From: an uncultured Anaerolineaceae bacterium
GTDB taxonomy: Bacteria; Chloroflexota; Anaerolineae; Promineifilales; Promineifilaceae
DNA: 8,657 bases
Direction of reading: 5' to 3'
NCBI GenBank assembly: GCA_937967805.1
Contig: CALBTC010000259.1
Span: 1 to 8,657, forward strand
Shown: in pieces, positions 1 to 6,567 of the stretch
How the letters are laid out: each line of letters begins with the position of its first letter
Position numbering within the stretch: position 1 is the first letter of the stretch
Translations under genes and position numbers: made by a program
Notes under the pieces: model-generated
Databases searched by the model: none
What the model saw: only the letters and a program-made list of their open reading frames with translations
What the model was told of the DNA's origin: nothing

Positions 1-332
1 CGCTGTGGTATGAGTGGGACGGCCGTTCCTTCTGGCTGGCGGCGTCACCCGGCGCACAATGGAAACAGGTGGTGGCCGAAACCGGTCACGTCTCCCTCAC
101 CATTGATGAGCCGTGGCCGCCGCTGCGCCGCGCCTTTGTGGTGGGTCGGGCCAACGTTGTGTCCGCAGACCAAGTTTCCGGCGGATTAACCGGATTGCGG
201 CAACGCCTGGCAATTCGCTACCTGGGCCAGGGGGCAGACCAGCAGCCGGAGCTGTGCCAGACCGATGGCTGGCACGCCGTGCAAATCACGCCGCAGCGCA
301 TCAGCGGGCAGCAAGGGTTGGGACGGGCATGA
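1..332 (+). CDS. PPOX-type flavin/F420-binding protein, 3' end only
   Basis: Only the C-terminal ~110 residues are present. The reading frame enters from the left edge with its first whole codon at base 3 and stops at TGA 330-332. The visible part begins LWYEWDGRSFWLAASPG, then has VSLTIDEPWPPLRRAFVVGRANV and ends with a VQITPQRI stretch. This order (W-x-EWDG on a beta strand, ASPG-x-x-W, VSLT-x-DEPWPP, V-x-GRA, then I-x-P-x-R) is typical of the split-barrel pyridoxamine-5'-phosphate-oxidase-like family. Members bind FMN or coenzyme F420 and reduce small substrates or degrade haem in the cytoplasm; which cofactor this one uses cannot be told from the fragment. Its stop overlaps the start of the ABC ATPase by 4 bp (ATGA), so the two are probably co-translated. 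A cofC gene further along the same block makes F420 a plausible cofactor, by context only. Confidence 0.7.
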   Translation, partial: LWYEWDGRSFWLAASPGAQWKQVVAETGHVSLTIDEPWPPLRRAFVVGRANVVSADQVSGGLTGLRQRLAIRYLGQGADQQPELCQTDGWHAVQITPQRISGQQGLGRA

Positions 333-1186
333 AGCTCACAAATAATCACTCTGACAGTAGCCGCTCTCCAGACCATGCCGTTGGGTGGCGCGGCGGAGAC
401 GCCGGCAACAGTACCCATATCGTTACAAAATCGCTAGACATTCGCGTCAGCGCGTTGACCCATCATTTTGGTGAGTTACAAGCGTTGCAAAGCATCAACC
501 TGCACATTCAGCCCGGTGAATTTGTCAGTTTGGTGGGCGTCAGCGGCTGCGGCAAATCGACGCTGATGCGGCTGATTGCCGGGCTGCAAACACCCACGCA
601 GGGCACTATCTGGCTCGACGGGCAGCCGCCGGAAGCGGCTCGGGCTGCCAAGCAAATCGGGTGGATGGCCCAGCAGGCGGCTCTGCTGCCCTGGCGCACG
701 GTTTTAGAAAATGTGCAGTTGGCCCAAAAAATTAACCCGCAACATGGGGAAAACGAAACCTCAAGCCCCGAGTATTTGCTCAAAATGGTTGGCCTGGCCG
801 ACTTTGCCGACGCCTATCCGCTCACCTTGTCCGGCGGTATGCAGCAGCGGGCGGCGCTGGCGCGGACGCTGGCCACGGGTGCGGCCGTCTGGCTGATGGA
901 CGAGCCGTTTGCCGCCCTCGATGAACTGACGCGTGAGCTGTTGGCCGAGGAACTGCTGCAATTGTGGCGCCAATTTCGGCCAACGGTGCTGTGGATTACC
1001 CACAATCTGCACGAAGCCATTCGCCTGTCTGACCGCGTTGTAGTGTTGACACCCCGCCCCGGCACCATCGCCGGGGAAATGGCCGTGCCACTGCCCCGCC
1101 CGCGGGACGACACCGGCGCGGATTTCCAGGATCTGTTGCGACAGACGCGGGTCTTGCTAAGCCGGGAGCGGATTTATGACCAGTAA
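329..1186 (+). CDS. ABC transporter ATP-binding protein, NitT/TauT (SsuB/TauB/ThiZ) type
   Basis: This 285-aa cytoplasmic ATPase drives the importer formed with the next two genes. All nucleotide-binding motifs are intact: Walker A GVSGCGKST (residues 70-78), Q-loop with QQAALLPW (about 115-122), signature LSGGMQQR (167-174), Walker B AVWLMDEP (186-193), D-loop ALD (196-198) and the switch histidine in WITHNLHEAI (His225). The Q-loop LLPW and the THNLHEAI block are typical of the nitrate/sulfonate/thiamin-precursor subfamily. The ATG at 329 is chosen because it overlaps the previous stop as ATGA; the frame is open further upstream to 113, but that part lies over the PPOX gene. The first ~35 residues are polar, not part of the ABC fold and longer than usual, so the true start could be later, although no in-frame ATG occurs before Walker A. 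The 3' end overlaps the permease by 11 bp. Confidence 0.92.
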   Translation: MKLTNNHSDSSRSPDHAVGWRGGDAGNSTHIVTKSLDIRVSALTHHFGELQALQSINLHIQPGEFVSLVGVSGCGKSTLMRLIAGLQTPTQGTIWLDGQPPEAARAAKQIGWMAQQAALLPWRTVLENVQLAQKINPQHGENETSSPEYLLKMVGLADFADAYPLTLSGGMQQRAALARTLATGAAVWLMDEPFAALDELTRELLAEELLQLWRQFRPTVLWITHNLHEAIRLSDRVVVLTPRPGTIAGEMAVPLPRPRDDTGADFQDLLRQTRVLLSRERIYDQ

Positions 1187-1973
1187 CAAAATCACCAGTG
1201 AACTTACGTTGCCCCAGCGTCCAGCCAATCGCTCGCGCGGCCTGGAGCGCTGGTCAGGTGTGGTGCTGCTGGTATGCACATTTTTGTTTTGGGAAACGGC
1301 CGTACGTCTCAGCGACACACCTGCCTATTTATTTCCGGCACCCACGGCCGTTTTCAGCTATCTGTTTTCCCATTGGGGCGATTTGCTGCTGGCCGGCGGC
1401 GTGACGCTGCTGGAAGCGGTGGCCGGATTGGTGTTGGGAACGGCCGTGGGTCTGGCATTAGCCGTTCTCATTACCTTCTGGCAGCAGCTGGAGCAAGGCG
1501 TTATGTCTCTGGCAATTCTCATCAAGTCAACGCCGATCATTGCCATTGCGCCGATTCTTACCATCTGGCTGGGCTTTGGCCCCGCGCCCAAGGTGATTGT
1601 GACGGCGCTGCTCACTTTTTTCCCGGTGCTGATCAATGCGCTCACCGGCTTTCGCTCGGTGGATGGGGCGCTGTTGGATTGGCTGCGCTCGCTCAACGCA
1701 AACTCGCAGGAGATTTTTTTGCAGGCGCGGTGGCCGGGGGCACGGCCGTATCTGTTTGCCGCTTTGCGTGTGGTGGGGCCATTGGCGCTCATTGGCGCGG
1801 TGGTGGCCGAGTGGATGGGCGCCTCCAGCGGTCTGGGGCGCGCGATGTGGCTGGCCTACACCAATTTGAACATGCCTGCCCTGTTTGCTGCCGTGTTTAT
1901 TTTGACCGGGTTGAGTACAGCCGTTTATCAATCCATCGTCTGGCTGGAGAAGCGGTTTTTATTTTGGGAATAA
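1176..1973 (+). CDS. ABC transporter permease, SsuC/TauC/ThiX (BPD_transp_1) type
   Basis: This 265-aa inner-membrane protein has about six hydrophobic segments (near residues 28-42, 70-102, 111-133, 138-160, 193-213 and 233-252). It forms the channel of the importer. The cytoplasmic coupling loop that contacts the ATPase is visible around residues 168-200: the DWLRSLNANSQEIFL stretch followed by ARPYLFAALRV corresponds to the usual EAA-loop with its PA-x-PYIFAGLR end. The consensus Gly of that loop is replaced here (Leu-Asn-Ala in place of Leu-Gly-Ala). The EWMGASSGLGRAM motif near residue 212 is characteristic of the nitrate/taurine/thiamin-precursor permeases. The start codon lies inside the ATPase gene (11-bp overlap), which implies coupled translation. 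Substrate is not determined by this subunit. Confidence 0.92.
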   Translation: MTSNKITSELTLPQRPANRSRGLERWSGVVLLVCTFLFWETAVRLSDTPAYLFPAPTAVFSYLFSHWGDLLLAGGVTLLEAVAGLVLGTAVGLALAVLITFWQQLEQGVMSLAILIKSTPIIAIAPILTIWLGFGPAPKVIVTALLTFFPVLINALTGFRSVDGALLDWLRSLNANSQEIFLQARWPGARPYLFAALRVVGPLALIGAVVAEWMGASSGLGRAMWLAYTNLNMPALFAAVFILTGLSTAVYQSIVWLEKRFLFWE

Positions 1974-2005
1974 TTTATCCGCAAATTTCGCATTTTTTAT
2001 GACTA

Positions 2006-2055
2006 CAACGAATTGGAGCAAACAACGAATTTTTCTCTGGCAGATTTCATTCGTT
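2006..2055. repeat. AACGAAT direct and inverted repeats ahead of the binding-protein gene
   Basis: CAACGAATT occurs at 2006-2014 and again at 2023-2031, a 17-bp period. The inverted form ATTCGTT follows at 2049-2055, so AACGAAT (2024-2030) and ATTCGTT can form a 7-bp stem with an 18-base loop. The repeats lie in the 126-bp AT-rich gap between the permease and the substrate-binding protein, the only sizeable break in this gene block. They could be an operator or an mRNA-processing hairpin that lets the binding protein be made in excess over the membrane subunits. No convincing -35/-10 pair was found with them. Confidence 0.35.
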
Positions 2056-2085
2056 AATTACTAAAATTCGCTGCTGTCTCCCTCG

Positions 2086-2091
2086 AAGGAG
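2086..2091 (+). promoter_or_regulatory. Shine-Dalgarno deciding a TTG start
   Basis: AAGGAG at 2086-2091 sits 8 bases before TTG at 2100. The nearby ATG at 2094 is in another frame and reaches a stop within nine codons, so the TTG is the functional start of the lipoprotein gene. Confidence 0.75.
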
Positions 2092-2099
2092 AATGAGCT

Positions 2100-3068
2100 T
2101 TGACACGAATTCGAACCATTAGCCTGCTGCTCATGATTTTTTGGGTCCCCGCTTGTCAAACAAATGGGTCAGATTCGCTACGCGAAATGACTTTTATGGC
2201 TGGATTTCGACCGCAGGCCAACTTGCCGTTTGTGGGCGCGTACGTGGCCCAGGAGAAAGGTTTTTACACTGAAGAAGGTCTGTCGGTGACAATTGAACAT
2301 TCCACCGGCGGCGGCGAGCACCTCCAGCTTTTGGCCGCCGGCGAGGTTCAGGTGACAACGCAGGATGCGGCCGTTTTATTGCAGCGCCGCGCCGATCCGG
2401 GTTTACCCCTTGTTTCCATCGGGCTGATTGGCCAGCGCGGGCAGCAGGCCTTTGTGGCCCTGGCCGACAGCGGTTTAAACACCCCCGCCGACTGGGCCGG
2501 CCACAGCGTGGGCTTCAAAGGCACACCCCCGCCCGATCTGTTTGCCATCCTGGCCGCCAATGGCCTGACAGAAGACGATGTGGAGCTGGTCAACGTTGGC
2601 TTCGACCCACGGACGTTAACCGAGGGTCTTGTGGATGTGTACCCTGTCTTCAAATCAAACGAGCCCAATCTGATTCGCGGCTGGGGGTTTGAGGTGGTGC
2701 AGTGGGAAGCGGCTGATTACGATGTGCCAACGTTGGGTCTGGCTTACGTGACCACAGAGACGCTGATCGAATCAGAACCGGAACTGCTGCAAAGCTTTAT
2801 GAACGCGGTGCTGCGCGGCATTGAGTATGCGAAAGAAAATCCCGAAGAGGCGGTAGCGATTGTGCTGCAATATACCGGCGAAGATGCAGATGTCAACCAT
2901 ATGCGCTTCATGTTGGAAAGCGAGCTGGCGGACGCTGCCTCACCTCATGGCATCGGCTGGCAAACGGAGGCACAGTGGCAGGCACTGGCTGACATGCTGC
3001 AAACATATAAATCCCTGCCGGAAGATGTGGACGTAACGGCCGCTTTCACCACACAATTTTTACCTTGA
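2100..3068 (+). CDS. ABC transporter substrate-binding lipoprotein, NMT1/THI5-like (ThiY/RibY family)
   Basis: This 322-aa extracytoplasmic receptor begins at TTG. The N-terminus has basic residues, a short hydrophobic core and a lipobox-like VPAC with Cys19, so it should be lipid-anchored outside the membrane and hand substrate to the permease. The mature part starts with an FRPQANLPFVGAYVAQEKGFY stretch, EEGLSVTIE and a GGGEHLQLLAAGEVQV segment, the standard opening of NMT1/THI5-like type II binding proteins; DPRTLTEGLVDVYPVFKSNEP forms the hinge-side region. Known members bind thiamin pyrimidine precursors (ThiY), riboflavin (RibY, including a Chloroflexus system), nitrate or sulfonates. 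The Cys-rich CCCFC motif of the THI5 enzymes is absent, so this is a receptor and not a pyrimidine synthase. The cofC gene starts 6 bases after its stop. The ligand cannot be read from sequence alone; pyrimidine precursor and flavin are the main candidates. Confidence 0.88.
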   Translation: MTRIRTISLLLMIFWVPACQTNGSDSLREMTFMAGFRPQANLPFVGAYVAQEKGFYTEEGLSVTIEHSTGGGEHLQLLAAGEVQVTTQDAAVLLQRRADPGLPLVSIGLIGQRGQQAFVALADSGLNTPADWAGHSVGFKGTPPPDLFAILAANGLTEDDVELVNVGFDPRTLTEGLVDVYPVFKSNEPNLIRGWGFEVVQWEAADYDVPTLGLAYVTTETLIESEPELLQSFMNAVLRGIEYAKENPEEAVAIVLQYTGEDADVNHMRFMLESELADAASPHGIGWQTEAQWQALADMLQTYKSLPEDVDVTAAFTTQFLP

Positions 3069-3074
3069 GCATCT

Positions 3075-3695
3075 ATGATTCTTTGGACGATTATTCCCGT
3101 CAAATCGCTAGAAATAACGAAATCGAGATTGAGTGCTGTTTTGTCGCTGCAAGAGCGCGCTGAACTGACGCAAACTTTGTTAGTGCGTACCTTATGCTTG
3201 CTACATACAGTGCCATCCATCACGGAAACGGCCGTCATCACCCAGGACCCTATCGTAGCAAACATGGCCGCAACCTTTGGCTGCCGTTGGGCAGCAGAAC
3301 CGGCTGGCAGCGGCTTGAACGGTGCGGTAACTACAGGCACGGCGTTGGCGGCAGAAAAGGGCGCAACACACTGCCTCGTTTTGCCGTCGGATTTGCCGTT
3401 TCTTGATGCATTAGAAGTAAGAAAATTAGTGCGGCTGGCGGAAACGGCCGTTTCCCAGCCTACCCTCATCTTGTGCAGCGACCGGCAGCAGCAGGGCACC
3501 AACGGGATGATCTTGCCGACGGGGTTGGGATTTCGCTTTTGGTACGGCCGTAACAGCTTCTACCACCATCAACAAGAAGCCGCCCGCCTGGGATTAGCCT
3601 GCCACATTACCCAACTGCCCGGCCTGCAATTTGATCTGGACACCGAGCAAGATTACAATCATTATGCGAAGAAGTGCGAACGGATTCTCTGTTAA
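3075..3695 (+). CDS. cofC: CofC/FbiD-type phospholactate/phosphoenolpyruvate guanylyltransferase (F420 biosynthesis)
   Basis: This 206-aa cytoplasmic enzyme joins GTP to 2-phospholactate or, in the bacterial FbiD version, to phosphoenolpyruvate. The product is the activated side chain later attached to Fo to make coenzyme F420. Family landmarks run in order: IIPVKSLEITKSRLS at the N-terminus (residues 6-20, nucleotide-binding Lys/Arg), EPAGSGLNGAV (75-85), the metal-binding LPSDLPFL (103-110), GTNGMIL (141-147, usually GTNAL), YGRNSFYHH (157-165) and the C-terminal FDLDTEQD (186-193). Length is normal for the family. The gene follows the binding-protein stop by 6 bases and has no strong Shine-Dalgarno, so it is probably translated with it. 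No cofD, cofE or Fo synthase is in the window. Phospholactate versus PEP preference is not decided by what I can see. Confidence 0.88.
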   Translation: MILWTIIPVKSLEITKSRLSAVLSLQERAELTQTLLVRTLCLLHTVPSITETAVITQDPIVANMAATFGCRWAAEPAGSGLNGAVTTGTALAAEKGATHCLVLPSDLPFLDALEVRKLVRLAETAVSQPTLILCSDRQQQGTNGMILPTGLGFRFWYGRNSFYHHQQEAARLGLACHITQLPGLQFDLDTEQDYNHYAKKCERILC

Positions 3696-3710
3696 ACCAA
3701 CCCTATCACA

Positions 3711-3718
3711 AGGAAGAG
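3711..3718 (+). promoter_or_regulatory. Ribosome binding site of the zinc-finger gene
   Basis: AGGAAGAG lies 6 bases before ATG 3725, a good Shine-Dalgarno. It gives the zinc-finger gene its own initiation site even though it lies only 29 bases after cofC. Confidence 0.6.
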
Positions 3719-3724
3719 TGAACG

Positions 3725-3952
3725 ATGAAATGTACCGTGTGCAAAGGAAATATGGTGCAGGAAAGTACAAATTACAAGACAGAAATTAATGGTGAAGAAC
3801 TTCTCATTGAGGATGTGCCCATTTGGGTTTGTGAACAATGTGACTCCTCATTCTTGGATGATGAGGTAATTGAAGCGATTGAGGATATGCTGGCCAGTTT
3901 ACAAGGCGGCCTCGGCAATGAAGAACCGCCGGAGGAGATTGATCTCGATTGA
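3725..3952 (+). CDS. YgiT-type (MqsA N-terminal-like) zinc-finger protein
   Basis: This small 75-aa protein has a four-cysteine zinc site: CTVC at residues 3-6 and CEQC at 36-39, separated by a beta-rich stretch with the family's typical VPIWVCEQC run. An acidic helix (DDEVIEAIEDMLASL) and a Glu/Pro/Asp tail follow. This is the YgiT-type finger of the MqsA antitoxin N-terminus. The C-terminal helix-turn-helix of full MqsA is missing, as in many stand-alone members. Such small proteins are often paired with an upstream DUF4258/MqsR-type toxin, but the gene directly upstream here is cofC and no toxin ORF is visible on either side. It may be an orphan antitoxin, or may act as a small metal-binding regulator. 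Confidence 0.8.
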   Translation: MKCTVCKGNMVQESTNYKTEINGEELLIEDVPIWVCEQCDSSFLDDEVIEAIEDMLASLQGGLGNEEPPEEIDLD

Positions 3953-3979
3953 TTTTCTGCAACACCACATCTCTTTTTT

Positions 3980-4105
3980 CTTCCAATACCTTCATCCAAT
4001 TTTTAAGCACTGTTAGGTAAACTGGTGCAGTTGGGAACTTTTCTTCACACAGTCCCGTTCCATACTTACAGGGACTGACTTGCGTTCACATTTTAGTATT
4101 GGAAG
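3980..4105 (+). promoter_or_regulatory. 10-bp inverted repeat that can mask the next ribosome binding site
   Basis: CTTCCAATAC (3980-3989) and GTATTGGAAG (4096-4105) are perfect complements 106 bases apart. The right arm includes most of the GGAAGG Shine-Dalgarno (4101-4106) of the gene starting at 4112. Between the arms a second 7-bp stem, CAGTCCC (4050-4056) with GGGACTG (4071-4077), has a 14-base loop. If transcription starts before 3980, folding would hide the ribosome binding site; otherwise the arms may be a protein-binding site. The rest of the 159-bp spacer (3953-4111) shows no gene and no convincing promoter. Confidence 0.35.
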
Positions 4106-4111
4106 GATTCT

Positions 4112-5131
4112 ATGCGTTGTTTTGTAAAAACTCGCTTTTTTGTTTGTTTCGTTACCTTTTTACTGCTTTTGGGATCAGGCACGGCCGTTTTGGCCCAAAC
4201 CATCGTCGATCCATTGCCAGATAACAATCTCATCGAAAATCCGTGGTTCCGTGAAGGCAATCAGCCTAGCCTGGCCGGTTGGACCGATGCCGCCGGCAGT
4301 AACGTCATCTGGTCTCTCAGCCAAAAGCAGTCCAATCCCGGACCAGACCAGGTACTGGGCACGTCTGCCCGGCTGGCGTTTGGCTCCGGCCAGGGGGGCG
4401 GCACCGGGCAGGCAGGCGTTGATGCGTACCTCTATCAGGTAGTCGCCGCCGATCCGTCCTTAAATCATCTACTGTTCAAAATTCATTGGGTCACGCAGTG
4501 GATTGATCGGGCAACCGTCACGATTTATGGTGGCGATTCAGCGGATGGACCGTGGACGGCCGTTTGGGTACCGCTCGATGTAGACCAATCCACCTCTACC
4601 GGTGGGGCCTGGACCCAAACCGAGCTGTTGGACACGACTATTGCCAAGGGGTTTCCCTTCTACAAAATTGAGTTGTACGGCCGTTACCCGGAAGGGCGGC
4701 AGCAGGGGGTAAAATACACCGGCGTTTACTTTTCTGTGGATGGCAATGCTGGTGAAGTGGTAGAACTTGCTGTTCCAGCTGCCACTGAAACCGTGCCGGC
4801 CAATAAGCCGGAACCGACCAACCGACCGCTGCGGCGGACGGCCGTTCCCCCTACCAACACGCCAGTGCCAACGGCCACGACTCTCCCGAAAGACAATGGT
4901 AGTGACGGAGAAACATCAACTGCGGAGGCCATAGCCGCCATCGACACTCCCGAACCCGAACAAACTCGACCGGCAGTACGCCCCACACAGCCCACCCGCA
5001 GCACGCCAGCGCCAGACAGTGCACCCGCACCAACCAATACTGTTAGTCCAGTTTACCTGGTTATTATTGGGGTCCTTCTGCTGTTAGTAATCGTTTTGGG
5101 AATTGGTTGGGCCAGGTCTGCCCGGCGTTAA
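4112..5131 (+). CDS. Secreted, C-terminally membrane-anchored stalk protein with a carbohydrate-binding-like domain
   Basis: I do not recognise a named family, but the architecture of this 339-aa protein is clear. Residues 1-28 are a signal peptide (KTR, long hydrophobic core, cleavage probably after VLA at 28). Residues ~38-210 form a compact domain rich in Trp, Tyr and Gly. It begins NLIENPWFREGN and has GWTDA soon after, an opening often seen in galactose-binding-fold or CBM4/9-like modules (N-P-x-F-x-x-G ... GW). Residues ~220-310 are a Pro/Thr/Ala-rich stalk with PPTNTPVPTATTLP. Residues 314-333 are one TM helix, followed by a short basic tail (WARSARR). The domain should therefore sit outside the cell on a flexible stalk. 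The start is supported by GGAAGG 5 bases before the ATG. Ligand unknown; the carbohydrate-binding label rests on pattern likeness only. Confidence 0.75.
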   Translation: MRCFVKTRFFVCFVTFLLLLGSGTAVLAQTIVDPLPDNNLIENPWFREGNQPSLAGWTDAAGSNVIWSLSQKQSNPGPDQVLGTSARLAFGSGQGGGTGQAGVDAYLYQVVAADPSLNHLLFKIHWVTQWIDRATVTIYGGDSADGPWTAVWVPLDVDQSTSTGGAWTQTELLDTTIAKGFPFYKIELYGRYPEGRQQGVKYTGVYFSVDGNAGEVVELAVPAATETVPANKPEPTNRPLRRTAVPPTNTPVPTATTLPKDNGSDGETSTAEAIAAIDTPEPEQTRPAVRPTQPTRSTPAPDSAPAPTNTVSPVYLVIIGVLLLLVIVLGIGWARSARR

Positions 5132-5138
5132 AAAGTGA

Positions 5139-5161
5139 ATTCCCGCTTTCGTGGGAATGAC
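5139..5161. repeat. Half copy of a palindromic intergenic repeat; possible gene-end hairpin
   Basis: ATTCCCGC and GTGGGAAT (5139-5146 / 5151-5158) form an 8-bp stem with one G-T pair and a TTTC loop, then GAC. Read on the - strand it is GTCATTCCCACGAAAGCGGG followed by AATTC, the same motif as the first half of the element at 8511-8576. It lies 7 bases after the stalk-protein stop and could also act as a transcript 3' end. Confidence 0.7.
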
Positions 5162-5175
5162 AGAACTTTGAACAA

Positions 5176-5232
5176 AATCTCCCGGAGGTTCCACAAAGAA
5201 GCATTGTTCTAAGCGAACCCTCCGGGAGGTTG
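5176..5232. terminator. Strong bidirectional terminator hairpin between convergent genes
   Basis: The left arm (5176-5191, centred on TCTCCCGGAGGTTC) pairs with the right arm (5215-5231, centred on GAACCCTCCGGGAGG). The stem is about 16 bp with one bulged C and one G-T pair, and the loop is 23 bases. A TTTTT run follows at 5234-5238 for + strand transcripts, and AACAAAAT before the left arm gives ATTTTGTT for - strand transcripts. The position between the stalk gene (+) and the SPFH pair (-) fits a shared factor-independent terminator. Confidence 0.8.
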
Positions 5233-5247
5233 ATTTTTGAGACAGAT

Positions 5248-6567
5248 TTACGATTCGTCGTCTTCGTCAGAATCGCCGCGTGACACCGTTCTCCGACCGC
5301 CAAGCCGAGGCAAAATGCCGCCGTTTTCCGACTTGCCCGCCTGGCGCATCGCGTCGGGCAGCAGCTGGGCCAGCAGCAGCGTGGCCAGCGCCGAATTTTG
5401 CTCGCCGCCGCCACTCTGGTTCACAATCACCGGACGTGGGGCATTGCGCAGCAGTTCTTCGGCCACATCCAGCCGCTTCACGGCCAGCTCATATTGCAGT
5501 ACCGCCTGGTTGTCCTTGTAGGATTGGCCCAGTCGGTGCAGCGCCCGCGCTTCATTCTCGGCCGATTTCAGCTCGGCGCGACCCTCAGCTTCAATCTCCA
5601 GCCGGATTTTTTCCGCTTCCGCTTCGCGCTGTTGCAGCATTTGGGCCACGCTTTCCCGGGCCTTGTTGATTGCTTCCTGCACGGCAATGCGCTTCTCGTC
5701 GCGCTCTTTCTTGGCCCGCTCAATTTCCAGCAGCAAGGCATCTTGGCGCCGCTTGCGCACCAGCTCCCACTCTTTCTCGTAAGCGACCAGCTCTTTAGCG
5801 ATGCGCTCGCGCGTAGATAGATTTTGCTGGTACTGGTTCGGCAGCTGCACGTCTGGGATGTTAGCCCCGGTAATTTTGACGCCGTAGCGGCTCATCTGCT
5901 TGTTGAGCTGCTCGCGCATGTCGTCTACGTTGCTGCCGCGTAAATCGTAGGCGTTGGCCGTTTCTACGCGGCGGCTGCGGTTGCGGATGGCGTCCTGCAC
6001 GGCGCTGCTGAGCACCATGTCGTAATTGCTGGCCCCAATGTGGCGCACAAACAGCACCGGGTCAATGATGCGGAACTTCAAGAAGAATTCAATCGACTTG
6101 AGCGGCACGTTTTCGTGCGTGGGGCAGGCCAAAACGGGGGCCGTGTAGGGAATCTCGGTCGAGGTATCAACGATGAATTCCACCTTTTCCCAGGGCCACC
6201 AGAGCAGGCGGCGGCCGGGCTTGAGCGTCTCTTCAATTTTGCCCCAGCGCGAAAGCACGCCGGTTGTGCCCTGCTCAATTTCCACAATGGCGCTGCGCCA
6301 CCAGGTAAAAGCACCAATTAGGGTGAAGAAGCCCACGCTCACAATGGCCAGTCCAATTCCTGCACCATTCAGGCCAAACAGCAGCAGGTTGGCAATGAGT
6401 GAATAAAAGGCCAGCGAGAACCAGACCAGCCAGCCCATGCGGCGCCGGTCTTTCGGAATAACAACCGGAACCAATGAACCAGCATCTCCAGAACGGAGCA
6501 AGCGCTGAATATTCTCCCAGGTTCCAACAACTTCTTTAATGCGTGAAAAACTACCACTGACTGCCAT
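5248..6567 (-). CDS. SPFH/band-7 membrane protein B (second gene of pair)
   Basis: This 439-aa protein has a short N-terminal segment ending PVVIPKDRRR (34-43), then two close hydrophobic helices (~45-65 and ~69-90) that form a membrane hairpin. The SPFH (stomatin/prohibitin/flotillin/HflK) domain spans ~92-260, with GKIEETLKPGRRLL (109-122), EIPYTAPV (138-145) and LKFRIIDPVLFV (163-174). A long charged helix rich in Glu/Lys/Arg/Ala (~255-345) should make the coiled coil that drives ring or cage assembly. A hydrophobic Leu/Ala patch (392-404) and an acidic DSDEDDES tail end the protein. Such proteins scaffold membrane microdomains and often control FtsH-type proteases. The start ATG shares one base with the stop of the gene upstream (TAATG), with AAGGAG 7 bases before it inside that gene. 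A two-helix hairpin would keep the SPFH domain in the cytoplasm, as in stomatin and unlike HflK/HflC (inference). Confidence 0.88.
   Translation of the reverse strand: MAVSGSFSRIKEVVGTWENIQRLLRSGDAGSLVPVVIPKDRRRMGWLVWFSLAFYSLIANLLLFGLNGAGIGLAIVSVGFFTLIGAFTWWRSAIVEIEQGTTGVLSRWGKIEETLKPGRRLLWWPWEKVEFIVDTSTEIPYTAPVLACPTHENVPLKSIEFFLKFRIIDPVLFVRHIGASNYDMVLSSAVQDAIRNRSRRVETANAYDLRGSNVDDMREQLNKQMSRYGVKITGANIPDVQLPNQYQQNLSTRERIAKELVAYEKEWELVRKRRQDALLLEIERAKKERDEKRIAVQEAINKARESVAQMLQQREAEAEKIRLEIEAEGRAELKSAENEARALHRLGQSYKDNQAVLQYELAVKRLDVAEELLRNAPRPVIVNQSGGGEQNSALATLLLAQLLPDAMRQAGKSENGGILPRLGGRRTVSRGDSDEDDES

Noticed and set aside
113..328. Upstream extension of the ABC ATPase frame to an ATG at 113
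   Set aside because: This part overlaps the PPOX gene frame entirely, is Arg/Ala-rich and unlike any ABC protein; the ATGA junction at 329 is a better start.
1274..2002. A 242-aa + strand ORF inside the permease gene
   Set aside because: It is an out-of-frame shadow of the permease, with Gly/Arg/His-rich composition and no membrane segments or motifs.
2100..3068. Binding protein as a THI5-type pyrimidine synthase enzyme
   Set aside because: It has a lipoprotein signal, sits beside ABC subunits and lacks the CCCFC motif of the enzymes.
5398..5820. A 140-aa + strand ORF antisense to SPFH protein B
   Set aside because: It mirrors the coiled-coil codons of the real gene and has no motif or ribosome binding site.
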